Assembly: GCA_946402275.1 (NCBI GenBank)
Contig: CAMIVY010000006.1
Coordinates: 1-64,000, forward strand
DNA from: an uncultured Prevotella sp.
GTDB taxonomy: Bacteria; Bacteroidota; Bacteroidia; Bacteroidales; Bacteroidaceae
Length of the DNA stretch: 64,000 bases
Direction: 5' to 3'
Position 1 is the first letter of the stretch. Every line of letters begins with the position of its first letter. Both the position numbers and the translations under genes were made by a program. The notes under the pieces were generated by a model. That model did not search any database and was not told the origin of the DNA. It saw nothing but the letters and a program-made list of their open reading frames with translations. This document shows positions 7,997-17,885 of this stretch, piece after piece.

Positions 7997-10057
7997 TCAA
8001 TAGTTGCCAAGTGCGCTGATGCTCTGAGGCATCCACACCTCCATCAATCCTGCGCCACGATGGTTCCAGGCATAATAGGGAATCATGGTCAGGATAGCCG
8101 ACTTGGTAGTCAACTCGCCCTTCGAATCAGTGTCAACAGCCTGCCCCTCCACCTGGATAGCCTTCACGCTGAAGTTCACATCGCGCAATCCCTTAATCTC
8201 ACGATCAGCCACAGTGAAACGAGGTTGACGAGGCATCAGGAAATTGAAGATGCTGAAACCGGTATTGTCGGCACCCTCGGCACAATATACCAGCGGTCCG
8301 CGCTCTACGGCAATACGTCCACGGTCGTCCTTTACGGCTACATTAGCCTTGACAGTGCGTACAGGCATATCGAAATGGATGGTGACCACGTCGCCCTTCT
8401 TCCACTGACGGCTGATAGAAAGATAGCCTTTTTCCAACTGACCAATGACAGGTTGACCATTGACTTTGATAGTATAACTGCCCAGCACATCGTCGCTGAA
8501 ACGATAGAGATTGCTGGGAACTGGCTGTTTATCGACCCACTCTGGTATGCGAATCAGCATATCGAAAGCCTTTGCCTTCGTCTTGCCCACCTTGATGGTG
8601 ATGTCGCCATCCCAAGGATAGTTGGTCTGCTGTTCCAACACGACATCCTTACCACCCACCTGAATCGTAGCTGTGTTGCCTGCAAACAGATTGACATAGA
8701 GCTTGCTATCCTTTACGGCATACATATAGCCAGGAAAGGAGGGGATAAAACGGCAGAGGTTGGAAGGACAGCAGGCACAGCCAAACCAAGGCTGGCGTTC
8801 AGTGGTACCATCGGCATTGAACTTATACTTGCCATCAGACGACAGCGGATTGGGATAGAAGAAACGTCCACCATCCACACTCATGCCACTGATGACGCCA
8901 TTGTACAAGGTGCGCTCCAGGCAGTCAATGTATTTGGCATCACCGTGTAGCAAGAACATACGATGGAACAGGTAAACCATCGAGATGGCTGCACACGTCT
9001 CGTTATAGGAAGTGAGGTTAGGCAGTTCATAGTCGGCACCGAAGGACTCGCCTTCATGACGGGCTCCCACACCGCCTGTGATGTAATACTTCTTGGAAAC
9101 AATGTTGTCGTAGATAGCATCAATAGCCTTCAGATAAGCCTCATCACCCGTCAAGGCAGCCACATCAGCCATACCTGCATACATATAGCCCGCACGAACG
9201 GCATGTCCCCAGGCTTCCTTCTGGTCAACCACGGGCTTGTCGCTCTGCGAATAGATATTCTTGACCTGTGTCTTTCCACGATAGTCCAACAGGAACTTGG
9301 CCTCGTCCAGATATTTCTGCTCGCCAGTCAGCACATAGAGACGAGCCAAAGCCATCTCGGCAATCTGATGCCCAGGCACCACACAAGCCTGTCCGTCCTT
9401 GGCACCTACCTCGCGGACGACACAATCGGCATAGCGTTTGGCAATGTTCAGGAACTTGTCAGAACCCGTAGCCTGATAGTGGGCACAAGCAGCATCCACC
9501 ATATGGCCCAGATTATAGAGCTCATGACTGGCATGTTCCTCAGCAGCCCAGCGCTTATGGGCAGCCCAACCGTGAGGATGCTCAGGATTAATGGTACGGG
9601 CGGTATAGAGATAGCCGTCCGGCTCCTGTGCAGCAGCCACGATGTCGAGTACAGAGTCGATATACTGCTTCAACTTAGCATCGGGATAGGTCTGTAACAC
9701 ATAAGAGGCGCCTTCGATGGTCTTATACACATCGGTATCGTCGAACGAGAAACCCATGAACTTAGCCACATCCCACTTGGGAGTGTTCAGTCCTTCGTGT
9801 CCAGGATGCTGTAGGGTAAAGGCAGCCATCTTGAAATTCTCGTAACGGTGTGTCTCCTCACATTTGGAGAAAGCCAGTGGGATAGTCACCTCACGGGCAG
9901 CCCGGATGCGATCGCCCCAAAACGTGTTAGGCGTCACTTTGACAGCAGTAAAGGGAACTTGGCTGATAGGATAGCCATTGGTGCGCGCTTGCTCTTTCTT
10001 CGCTTGCAGGGTCAGTGCGATTCCCATGCAGAGCATCATGACTGTTAATCGTTTCAT
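7997..10057 (-). CDS. GH127 family glycosidase (DUF1680), putative beta-L-arabinofuranosidase
   Basis: A 686-residue secreted protein with signal peptide MKRLTVMMLCMGIALTLQA and a long (alpha/alpha)6 domain followed by beta-sandwich regions, as in GH127. The NETC motif (Glu353, Cys355) and the cluster C-A-C-C (Cys427, Cys429, Cys430) match the zinc/cysteine centre used for catalysis in this family, where a Cys is the nucleophile. Known members remove beta-L-arabinofuranose from plant glycoproteins and from rhamnogalacturonan II; which applies here is not shown. A good -7 box lies upstream, and the FMN-binding gene follows. It is divergent from the large hydrolase gene at 10198. Confidence 0.9.
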   Translation of the reverse strand: MKRLTVMMLCMGIALTLQAKKEQARTNGYPISQVPFTAVKVTPNTFWGDRIRAAREVTIPLAFSKCEETHRYENFKMAAFTLQHPGHEGLNTPKWDVAKFMGFSFDDTDVYKTIEGASYVLQTYPDAKLKQYIDSVLDIVAAAQEPDGYLYTARTINPEHPHGWAAHKRWAAEEHASHELYNLGHMVDAACAHYQATGSDKFLNIAKRYADCVVREVGAKDGQACVVPGHQIAEMALARLYVLTGEQKYLDEAKFLLDYRGKTQVKNIYSQSDKPVVDQKEAWGHAVRAGYMYAGMADVAALTGDEAYLKAIDAIYDNIVSKKYYITGGVGARHEGESFGADYELPNLTSYNETCAAISMVYLFHRMFLLHGDAKYIDCLERTLYNGVISGMSVDGGRFFYPNPLSSDGKYKFNADGTTERQPWFGCACCPSNLCRFIPSFPGYMYAVKDSKLYVNLFAGNTATIQVGGKDVVLEQQTNYPWDGDITIKVGKTKAKAFDMLIRIPEWVDKQPVPSNLYRFSDDVLGSYTIKVNGQPVIGQLEKGYLSISRQWKKGDVVTIHFDMPVRTVKANVAVKDDRGRIAVERGPLVYCAEGADNTGFSIFNFLMPRQPRFTVADREIKGLRDVNFSVKAIQVEGQAVDTDSKGELTTKSAILTMIPYYAWNHRGAGLMEVWMPQSISALGNY

Positions 10058-10088
10058 TTTTTACGTAGGTTTTGCTATTTTTTGCGTA

Positions 10089-10096
10089 CAAAGATA
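10089..10096 (-). promoter_or_regulatory. -7 box of the GH127 gene
   Basis: TATCTTTG on the minus strand, about 32 bases before the ATG. The -33 element is poor, so an activator may be needed. Confidence 0.65.
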
Positions 10097-10197
10097 GTCG
10101 TTTCTTTTGAAAACACCATACAATATGACGTAGAAAGAGACAATTAGTTACAAAAAACAAAGTATTCCGTCTAAGTTATATAATAATATAATGTAAT

Positions 10198-13100
10198 ATG
10201 AAACGGTTTTTCCTCCCTTTACTGATGCTCATAGGCTTCCTTTCTGCCTCAGCACAGCGTGAAGTTTATATCTCCACTTCGTTCCATGAGCCTGCTACGG
10301 ACGGGCTTCGGTTCATCTACAGCTACGATGGTTGGCAGTGGGACTCCATTCCCGGCACTTGGCTGAAGCCGGAGGTGGGCAAGCAGAAAGTGATGCGCGA
10401 TCCTAGCATCATCCGTACTCCCGACGGTGTGTTCCATCTGGTATGGACATCCTCGTGGCGTGGCGATCTCGGCTTCGGCTATGCCTGTTCAAAAGATTTG
10501 AAGAACTGGAGCGAGCAGCGTTTCATCAAGGTGATGACAGACACAACTACGGTGAATGTGTGGGCGCCAGAGCTATTCTGGGACGATGAGCGCCAGCAGG
10601 CTGTCATCATCTGGGCATCGTGCATTCCAGGAAAATTCCCTGATGGACAGGAGGACCACAAGAACAACCACCGTTTGTATTACACCACCACCAAGGACTT
10701 CAAGACCTTCGCACCCACGAAACTGATGATTGACCCGGGCTTCTCATGCATCGACGCTACCTTGGTGAAGCGAGGCAAGAAAGACTATGTGATGGTACTG
10801 AAGGACAACACCCGTCCTGAGCGCGACATCAAGGTGGCCTACAGCAAGTCGCCATACGGACCGTGGTCGAAAGCCTCGGAACCTTTTACCGGCAAGATGA
10901 TGGAAGGTCCTACGGTACTAAAACTTGACGACAAAACAGTAAATGGTAAATTGTCAAATAGTAAATCCGGCTGGCTTATTTATTACGACCGCTATCGGCT
11001 GAAAGACTTCGGAGCCCACTTCACCAAGGACTTCGTAAAGTTCGAGGATGTGTCGAAGAAGGTGAAAGTACCTGTGCTGCATAAGCATGGAACCATCTTC
11101 AAAGCCCCTGAAAGCATCATCTACGGACTGCTTCACGCAAAAGACCGCATCCACTATACGGGGAAAACGCTCAGCAATCCCTATCGCCATGACGGTGGGC
11201 TGAGTCCTGTCGTTGGTGTGCACAACATCCAGATACTACGAGCCAATCGTGAGCACCCTGCCAAAGTCAACAACGATGGGTGGACCTATAACCACCAGCC
11301 CATGATGGCCTACTGGAACAACCAGTTCTACGTGCATTACCTCTGTGACCCTAAAGACGAGCATGTGCCCCCTTCGAGAACCATGTTGCAGACCTCCAAG
11401 GACGGCTACACATGGACCGACCCCGAGATACTGTTTCCTGAACTGCAGGTGCCGGAAGGTTTCCAGAAGCCCAATCGCCCAGAGAAGGCTCACAACCTGA
11501 TAGCCATCATGCACCAGCGTGTAGGCTGGTATGTTTCGAAGAGCGGACAGCTATGGGCTATCGGAAACTATGGCGTAGCCTTCGACAAGAAGGACGACCC
11601 CAATGACGGTAACGGCATAGGGCGTGTGATTCGTGAGGTCAGGAAAGACGGCACCTTCGGACCTATCTACTTCATCTATTTGAATTCTAGTTATTCTAGA
11701 TATTCTAGAGAATCTAGAGAGTCTAGACAATCTAGAGAAATTTTCCATTACTACACCAAGGCTCCCAAGGATGTCCGCAAGGCCTGCGAAGAAATTCTGG
11801 CCAACCCCCGCTACAGAATGCAATGGGTAGAAGAGGCAGACCGCAACGACCCGCTCATACCTCTGCACAAAGAGTACAAGGCCTACTGCGACTATACCCT
11901 CCCCGACGGACGCATCGCCTCACTCTGGAAACATGCGCTAACCAGTATCAGCGACGATGGAGGACAGACCTGGGCACTGCCCGTAGAGCGTGCCAAAGGT
12001 TTCGTGAACAGCAATGCCAAGATATGGGGACAGCGACTGACGGACGGCACCTATGCCACCGTCTATAACCCTTCTGAATACCGCTGGCCACTGGGTATCT
12101 CGCTGTCAAAGGACGGCTTGGAATATACTACGCTTAACTTGGTACAAGGCGAGGTGCCTCCCATGCGCTATGGTGGCAACTACAAGAGCTATGGTCCACA
12201 ATATGTAAGAGGCATCCAGGAAGGCAATGGCGTTCCCAAGGATTCCGACCTGTGGGTGACCTATTCGATGAACAAGGAGGACATGTGGGTAGCCCATATC
12301 CCGGTGCCTGTCCGGACAGAAGCGCAAAACCATGCCGACGGAAAGGAATTCAAAGTAGATAGACTTTCCGAACTTGTTAACTGGAACATCTATTCACCCA
12401 GACGTGCCGAGGTCAGTTTGAAAGACGGCTGGCTTACCCTGTCTGACAGCGACCCCTTCGACTATGCCCGCGTTGAACGTAAGATTCCCGCTGCCAAGGA
12501 GTTAGAGGTGGAGTTCGACCTGTGTGCTGCACAGAACAACACAGGATTGTTGCAGATAGAATTCCTGGACGAACACGGAACGGCCTGCTCACGCATCGAA
12601 CTGACGGACGAAGGTATTATGCGCTGTAAGGGCGGTGCCCGCTATGGCGGACTGGGGAAATACGAGGCTAACAAGACTTACCATGTGAAGGCTGTATTGA
12701 GCGTCAGCCGTCGTCTGATTGAGGTCTATATCAATGATAAGAAGGCCGGCCAGCGCATGTTCTTTGCTCCCGTGGAGAGCATTGAGCGTATCATGTTCCG
12801 CACTGGAGAGCGTCGCACCTTCCCTGATATCGATACCCCAGCCGACTGGGACGGCACGCTGGACAACGCTGGCGAGGATGCTCCTCTGGCAGTCTATGCC
12901 ATCAGCAACGTAAAGACCAGCAGTTCAGACATGGACGGAACAGCAGCCATCCTGAAATATGATAATTATAAGCACTACGTGGACTATTTCAACACGATGG
13001 AGAATGAGAACATCGTGCAGACCATCCCCAATGCAAAGGCGTGGGAATGGATGACGCAGAACGTGCCTCTCTTCGACTGTCCCAACAAGGATTTCGAGGA

Positions 13101-14415
13101 AATGTGGTACTTCCGCTGGTGGACACTCAGAAAACACATCAAGACCACTCCTGTAGGCTATGCCATGACGGAGTTCCTCGTGAACAGAAGCTATGCTGAC
13201 CAGTATAACCTCATTGCCTCTGGCGTAGGACATCATATCCACGAAAGCCGTTGGTTGCGCAACCCCATGTGGCTCGACCAGATCATGAACACCTGGTACA
13301 AGGGCAACGAGGGACAGCCTATGAAGAAGATTGCCAACTACTCATCATGGATGCCTCACTCACTATGGGGACGCTACCTGGTGGATGGTCGCAAGGAGTG
13401 GATCACCTCCATGCTTCCCTCACTAGAATGGGAATACAACCACTGGGAGACGACCCATACACGAGACGGAGGCTACTATTGGCAGGCTGACGTGCAGGAC
13501 GCTATGGAAGAAACCATCAGTGGCGGACGAAAGAAGAAATACCTGCGCCCCAGCATTAACGCCTATATGTATGGCAATGCAAAAGCTATTGGCAACATTG
13601 CCCAACTGACTGGCGACAAGGACAAAGCCAAGATCTATTTCGACAAGGCCGACAAGCTGAGCGAGTTGGTGCATGCCAAATTGTGGAACGAGCAGCATCA
13701 GTTCTTCGAGACCCATCGCATCGACTCGTCTGCCAACGTTCGTGAGGCCATCGGTTTCATGCCTTGGTACACCCACATGGCTAAGGACGACGCAAAATAT
13801 GGTATTGCCTGGCTACAGGCTGCCGACCCACAAGGTTTCTCGGCTCCCTACGGACAGACTACTGCAGAGCGTCGCCATCCTCAGTTCCGTACGCATGGTG
13901 TAGGAAAATGTGAATGGGACGGTGCTGTCTGGCCCTTTGCCACCAGTCAGACGCTAACAGCTATGGCGAACTACCTCAACGATTACAGCAATCCAGTTAT
14001 TGGCGATTCCCTGTATTTCGCAGAAATGGAAAAATACATGCAAAGCCAACACATGCGTGGTAAACCCTATATCGGCGAATACCTGGACGAGACAACAGGC
14101 TACTGGCTGAAAGGTGATCAAGAGCGTTCTCGCTACTATAACCACTCGACGTGGAACGACCTGATGATCACAGGTCTTTGCGGATTGCGTCCCCGTAGCG
14201 ACAACAGTATTGAGGTGAATCCCCTGTTGCCTAAGGACAAGTGGGACTACTTCTGTCTCGACAACATCCTGTATCATGGTCACAATATCACCATCCTTTG
14301 GGATCGTGACGGAAGCCGCTATCATCAAGGCAAGGGATTGCGCGTGCTGGTTGACGGCAAATGCGTAGGACAGCGTAAGGAATTAGGGAAAATCATCATC
14401 GGAAACACCCTATGA
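10198..14415 (+). CDS. Multidomain glycosidase: GH43-like propeller, sialidase-like propeller, beta-sandwich, (alpha/alpha)6 domain
   Basis: A secreted protein of 1405 residues with signal peptide MKRFFLPLLMLIGFLSASAQ. Residues about 20-320 resemble a GH43-type five-bladed propeller (MRDPSII, WAPELFWD, KMMEGPTVLKL). Residues about 330-710 resemble a sialidase-like propeller (SKDGYTWTDPEI, SDDGGQTWALP). Residues about 714-905 form a beta-sandwich. Residues about 925-1405 are an (alpha/alpha)6 toroid of the MGH1/GH63-like type, with EWDGAVWPF and HSTWNDL near its end. The order sialidase-like then toroid recalls the two-domain GH143-GH142 enzyme of Bacteroides thetaiotaomicron that acts on rhamnogalacturonan II, here with an extra GH43-like front; this is a resemblance only. 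Two repeat arrays interrupt it (residues about 246-257 and 496-514). It overlaps the GH78 gene by ATGA. Confidence 0.75.
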   Translation: MKRFFLPLLMLIGFLSASAQREVYISTSFHEPATDGLRFIYSYDGWQWDSIPGTWLKPEVGKQKVMRDPSIIRTPDGVFHLVWTSSWRGDLGFGYACSKDLKNWSEQRFIKVMTDTTTVNVWAPELFWDDERQQAVIIWASCIPGKFPDGQEDHKNNHRLYYTTTKDFKTFAPTKLMIDPGFSCIDATLVKRGKKDYVMVLKDNTRPERDIKVAYSKSPYGPWSKASEPFTGKMMEGPTVLKLDDKTVNGKLSNSKSGWLIYYDRYRLKDFGAHFTKDFVKFEDVSKKVKVPVLHKHGTIFKAPESIIYGLLHAKDRIHYTGKTLSNPYRHDGGLSPVVGVHNIQILRANREHPAKVNNDGWTYNHQPMMAYWNNQFYVHYLCDPKDEHVPPSRTMLQTSKDGYTWTDPEILFPELQVPEGFQKPNRPEKAHNLIAIMHQRVGWYVSKSGQLWAIGNYGVAFDKKDDPNDGNGIGRVIREVRKDGTFGPIYFIYLNSSYSRYSRESRESRQSREIFHYYTKAPKDVRKACEEILANPRYRMQWVEEADRNDPLIPLHKEYKAYCDYTLPDGRIASLWKHALTSISDDGGQTWALPVERAKGFVNSNAKIWGQRLTDGTYATVYNPSEYRWPLGISLSKDGLEYTTLNLVQGEVPPMRYGGNYKSYGPQYVRGIQEGNGVPKDSDLWVTYSMNKEDMWVAHIPVPVRTEAQNHADGKEFKVDRLSELVNWNIYSPRRAEVSLKDGWLTLSDSDPFDYARVERKIPAAKELEVEFDLCAAQNNTGLLQIEFLDEHGTACSRIELTDEGIMRCKGGARYGGLGKYEANKTYHVKAVLSVSRRLIEVYINDKKAGQRMFFAPVESIERIMFRTGERRTFPDIDTPADWDGTLDNAGEDAPLAVYAISNVKTSSSDMDGTAAILKYDNYKHYVDYFNTMENENIVQTIPNAKAWEWMTQNVPLFDCPNKDFEEMWYFRWWTLRKHIKTTPVGYAMTEFLVNRSYADQYNLIASGVGHHIHESRWLRNPMWLDQIMNTWYKGNEGQPMKKIANYSSWMPHSLWGRYLVDGRKEWITSMLPSLEWEYNHWETTHTRDGGYYWQADVQDAMEETISGGRKKKYLRPSINAYMYGNAKAIGNIAQLTGDKDKAKIYFDKADKLSELVHAKLWNEQHQFFETHRIDSSANVREAIGFMPWYTHMAKDDAKYGIAWLQAADPQGFSAPYGQTTAERRHPQFRTHGVGKCEWDGAVWPFATSQTLTAMANYLNDYSNPVIGDSLYFAEMEKYMQSQHMRGKPYIGEYLDETTGYWLKGDQERSRYYNHSTWNDLMITGLCGLRPRSDNSIEVNPLLPKDKWDYFCLDNILYHGHNITILWDRDGSRYHQGKGLRVLVDGKCVGQRKELGKIIIGNTL
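10934..10968 (+). repeat. Diverged in-frame 7-mer array (AGTAAAT type)
   Basis: Units CAGTAAA, TGGTAAA, TTGTCAAA and TAGTAAA (one of 8 bases) encode a stretch rich in N, K and S in the GH43-like domain, just before GWLIYYDRY. Confidence 0.55.
11684..11741 (+). repeat. In-frame 9-mer array (TCTAGANAN)
   Basis: Six consecutive 9-bp units, each beginning TCTAG, start at 11686, 11695, 11704, 11713, 11722 and 11731. They encode a Ser-Arg-rich tract of repeating SR(E/Q/Y) in the sialidase-like region. CTAG is usually rare in bacterial DNA, so six in 50 bases stand out. Confidence 0.9.
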
Positions 14416-16775
14416 AGAAAATCTTTCTCGCTATACTTTTCTCACTGGTCTCACTTGTCATACAAGGCCAGGACTACTTCGGAGGAGCCCAGTGGATTGG
14501 TGCTATCACACGCCAACAGGCTCACATCCCAGAAGGGCGCCATTATCAGGGCAGTGTACTAAAAGAGACAAAGGCTCTGTGGGCACAAGCCGACACGCTA
14601 TCGCGTCGCAGCATTATTCTACGTCGTAGTTTCAAACCCAGAAGAGCCATCAAGAGTGCAGAACTACGCATCTGCGGACTAGGTTTTTATGAGCTGAGCA
14701 TCAATGGCAAGAAGATTGGCGACTCGGAGATGGCACCTGCCTGGAGCGACTATGACAAGACAGTGTTCTTCAATGTCTATGATGTCACGGAAGCCATCCA
14801 ACAGTCGGACAACGAGTTTCGTGTGCTCTTAGGAAATGGCTTTTACAACGAGCAGGGCGGACGCTATCATAAGCTACGCGTTTCATTCGGTCCCCCCACT
14901 CTGCTTTTCTTCCTTTACGTGATTTACGATGACAACCTTCGCGAGCGTCTGCTGAGCGATGACAAGTGGGAGTGGACCCCCTCGCCCATCGTGTTCAACA
15001 GCATCTATGGCGGAGAGGATTATGATGCACGGCTTGAGGTTAGCGAAGAGGATACAAGAGACACCCATGAGCGTATCTGGAAGCCAGTAGTTATCCAAAA
15101 GGCCCCCAAGGGACAGATGCGACTGCAGATAGCCCATCCCGTCAAGTTGATGGAACGATATCCTGTAAAGAAAACACTACGGAAAGACTCGCTGATGGTG
15201 CTGGACATGGGACAAAACCTGGCTGGCTTCCCGGAAATCACTGTGAAAGGAAAACGAGGACAATACCTGAAGATAACCCCCTCAGAAACTCTTACACCAG
15301 AAGGACTCTGTAATCAGAAGCAGACAGGTCGTCCACACTATTATACCTATATATTAAAAGGAGACAACAATGAGGGGAAAAACAGGAAAAATGTTGAAAC
15401 ATGGCACCCTCGCTTCTCCTATTATAGTTATCGCTATCTTCAGGTGGAAGGCGACATTGAGGCGCTGAAAGACATCAAGTCATGCTTTATATACAACTCC
15501 GCTCAGCGAATCGGTAGCTTTGAGTGCTCCAATCCTCGCATCAATGCCACCCACCAATTAATAGACCGTGCCATCCGAAGCAACTGGCAGGCAGTATGGA
15601 CAGACTGTCCTGCACGCGAGAAACTGGGATGGTTGGAACAAGATTGGCTGAATGGTGAGGCACTGGTCTATAACTACGATGCACGAAGCATGATAGAACA
15701 GACGATGCAGAACATTGTGGATGCTCAGCATGAGGATGGTTCTATGCCTGAGATAGCACCAGAATACACCCAGTTCACGGGTTCGTGGGCACGTCCTTTC
15801 CAAGAGTCACCAGAATGGGGAGGAGCCATCATTGCCCTACCCATGCTCTGCAGGCAGCATTATGGCGATCTTTCGCTAGCCCGTCAGTATTACGAGCCCA
15901 TGAAACGTTATGTGCAGTACCTGGCTTCTCAGGATTCTGCCTATATTCTCAAGATGGGGTTGGGCGACTGGTACGACTATGGACCTGGTCGCGCAGGTTT
16001 CTCTCAGAATACGCCAATGCCCCTTGTTGCCACAGCACATTATTACCAATGGCTATGCTATATGTATGTGATGGCCAGGCACTTAGGTCACAAGGAGGAT
16101 GCTTTCAACTACAACCAGCAGGCTGAAAACGTCCGTCAGGCCTTTAATCGTGAGTTCTACGACGCCAAGCGCAAGACGTATGGCACAGGCAGTCAGGCAT
16201 CATTAGCACTGCCTCTCTATCTGAAACTCGTGCCAGAAGCCGACTACCAAGCCGTTCTCCAAAACCTCGTCAACGACATCCACCAGCATGGAGACCGTCT
16301 GACAACGGGTGACATAGGCAATCGCTACCTATTTTACACTTTGGCAAAAAACGGACATCGGGAACTGCTGTATAAAATGCTGAACCACGACGAAGTGCCT
16401 GGCTATGGTTATCAGATAAAGAAAGGCATGACCACACTGACGGAACAATGGAATCCTGACCACGGAGCCTCCATGAACCATTTTATGATGGCTCATATCG
16501 AAAACCTGCTCATTCCCGATTTGCTGGGCATTCAACGCAGTGGCAACCTCATCGAGATAGCCCCTCATCCTGTTGGTGATATCACGTGGTGCAAAGGCTC
16601 TACAATGAGTGCAGAGGGAAAGGTTAGCGTATCATGGCGCATCAAGGGAGGAAAATTCCTGATGGACATAGACATCCCGGAAGGAGGATTTGCCGATGTC
16701 TATATGCCATTCTCCGACCATGCGGAGAGCGTTACTGGCGGACAACACCATTTTGAAGAGCCCATACGTCATTAA
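14412..16775 (+). CDS. GH78 alpha-L-rhamnosidase
   Basis: A 787-residue secreted enzyme; residues 1-20 (MKKIFLAILFSLVSLVIQGQ) are the signal peptide. The N-terminal beta-sandwich modules of bacterial rhamnosidases run to about residue 330 and include GLGFYELSINGKKIGD. The (alpha/alpha)6 catalytic domain carries DCPAREKLGWLEQD near residue 400, GLGDWYDYG near residue 515, and the late acidic motif TEQWNPDHGASMNH near residue 677. It would remove terminal alpha-L-rhamnose from pectin or arabinogalactan side chains by inversion. It overlaps the preceding multidomain hydrolase by four bases, so the two are translated from one message and probably act on the same glycan. Confidence 0.93.
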   Translation: MKKIFLAILFSLVSLVIQGQDYFGGAQWIGAITRQQAHIPEGRHYQGSVLKETKALWAQADTLSRRSIILRRSFKPRRAIKSAELRICGLGFYELSINGKKIGDSEMAPAWSDYDKTVFFNVYDVTEAIQQSDNEFRVLLGNGFYNEQGGRYHKLRVSFGPPTLLFFLYVIYDDNLRERLLSDDKWEWTPSPIVFNSIYGGEDYDARLEVSEEDTRDTHERIWKPVVIQKAPKGQMRLQIAHPVKLMERYPVKKTLRKDSLMVLDMGQNLAGFPEITVKGKRGQYLKITPSETLTPEGLCNQKQTGRPHYYTYILKGDNNEGKNRKNVETWHPRFSYYSYRYLQVEGDIEALKDIKSCFIYNSAQRIGSFECSNPRINATHQLIDRAIRSNWQAVWTDCPAREKLGWLEQDWLNGEALVYNYDARSMIEQTMQNIVDAQHEDGSMPEIAPEYTQFTGSWARPFQESPEWGGAIIALPMLCRQHYGDLSLARQYYEPMKRYVQYLASQDSAYILKMGLGDWYDYGPGRAGFSQNTPMPLVATAHYYQWLCYMYVMARHLGHKEDAFNYNQQAENVRQAFNREFYDAKRKTYGTGSQASLALPLYLKLVPEADYQAVLQNLVNDIHQHGDRLTTGDIGNRYLFYTLAKNGHRELLYKMLNHDEVPGYGYQIKKGMTTLTEQWNPDHGASMNHFMMAHIENLLIPDLLGIQRSGNLIEIAPHPVGDITWCKGSTMSAEGKVSVSWRIKGGKFLMDIDIPEGGFADVYMPFSDHAESVTGGQHHFEEPIRH

Positions 16776-16840
16776 CTACGTTAAATAAAAGGGAAAATTG
16801 CCGCTCGAACTTTGTTCGCTTGCAAAAAGCAAGAAATAAA

Positions 16841-16872
16841 TTTGCATTTTCGCTCACTTATTCGTACCTTTG
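16841..16872 (+). promoter_or_regulatory. Promoter of the CDP-alcohol transferase operon
   Basis: TTTG (16841-16844), 20 bases, TACCTTTG (16865-16872): a full match to the Bacteroidetes consensus, 32 bases before the ATG at 16905. Confidence 0.85.
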
Positions 16873-16904
16873 CAGGCTGAATTTATCGATTTTGACGAAA
16901 AATA

Positions 16905-17885
16905 ATGAACGAAGAGTTTAAGAAAACATTAAAGTCTTCTGAGACAGAAGATTGGTTGGATTTGCATGTGGTGCGTCCTTTCTGCTATTATTGGGCACTC
17001 CTTTTTGCACGCCTTGACATACATCCCAATACAGTAACCATCCTTTCCATGATTATAGGAGCTGCCAGTGCCATATTCTATGGATGCGCCAGCTTCTATT
17101 ACAACGGCATGGAGGGTCTCATGTTCAACATCATTGCCATCTTGATGCTGTGCCTGGCAGACATCTTTGACTGTACTGACGGTCAGTTGGCTCGTATGAC
17201 AGGCAAGAAAAGCCGTCTGGGCCGCATCCTTGACGGAGCAGCAGGCTTTACATGGTTCATCCCTATCTACAGTGCCATGACTTATCGTTTTTATCTGCAT
17301 CACGAGTTGGAGTTTCAGTGGCTGGGTATAGCAGACACCCCTGAGAACGCCCTCATAGCTACAGCCATTGTGTATGCTTTAGGAATAGCTTCGGGCTTTA
17401 CAGGAATAGCTGGTCAGCAGCGCCTGGCAGACTATTACATCCAAGTTCACCTCTTTTTCCTAAAGGGCGAAAAGGGTTCAGAACTAGACAATTCAAAGCA
17501 CCAGCAGGAGATCTATGACCAGATGACTTCGGAGACACCTTGGTATGAGCGTTCTTTCCAGAAATCATATATCGATTACACCAAGAAGCAAGAGGCTTCC
17601 ACACCTCAGTTCCAACGTCTGTTGGCTAAGCTTCGCAGTAAGTTTGGCAGTCTTGATGCTATTCCTCAGCAGATTCGCGATGAGTTCCGTGCTAACTCGC
17701 TGCCAGTCATCAAGTGGAACGGTTTGTTGACATTCAATTTCCGCTCTGCATGGCTGTTCCTGTTCTGTCTGTTAGACGTGCCAGCTCTGTATTTCGTGTG
17801 GGAGATTGTGGGTATGGGACTGCTCTACCTCTATGTAAATCATCGTCACGAAGCCTTCTGTCGTAAGATGGCTGATAAGCTATAA
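16905..17885 (+). CDS. CDP-alcohol phosphatidyltransferase family membrane protein lacking the fourth Asp
   Basis: A 326-residue integral membrane protein. Family enzymes move a phospho-alcohol between a CDP carrier and an acceptor in the membrane. The signature D-x2-D-G-x2-A-R-x8-G-x3-D-x3-D is present as Asp89, Asp92, Gly93, Ala96, Arg97, Gly106 and Asp110. The last Asp, proposed as the catalytic base, is Gly at 114 (codon GGC). Hydrophobic helices surround this motif (residues about 35-80, 115-165) and lie near the C-terminus (residues about 275-315), with a charged insert at about 180-265. It is the first gene of a four-gene unit with a UPF0104 protein, a PLP enzyme and a nucleotidyltransferase. 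The next gene's ATG overlaps its stop (TAATG). Substrate unknown. Confidence 0.85.
   Translation: MNEEFKKTLKSSETEDWLDLHVVRPFCYYWALLFARLDIHPNTVTILSMIIGAASAIFYGCASFYYNGMEGLMFNIIAILMLCLADIFDCTDGQLARMTGKKSRLGRILDGAAGFTWFIPIYSAMTYRFYLHHELEFQWLGIADTPENALIATAIVYALGIASGFTGIAGQQRLADYYIQVHLFFLKGEKGSELDNSKHQQEIYDQMTSETPWYERSFQKSYIDYTKKQEASTPQFQRLLAKLRSKFGSLDAIPQQIRDEFRANSLPVIKWNGLLTFNFRSAWLFLFCLLDVPALYFVWEIVGMGLLYLYVNHRHEAFCRKMADKL

Noticed and set aside
16815..16835. Terminator before the head-group operon (GCTTGC/GCAAG hairpin)
   Set aside because: The stem is five to six pairs only and no T-run follows, so it is not supported as a terminator.
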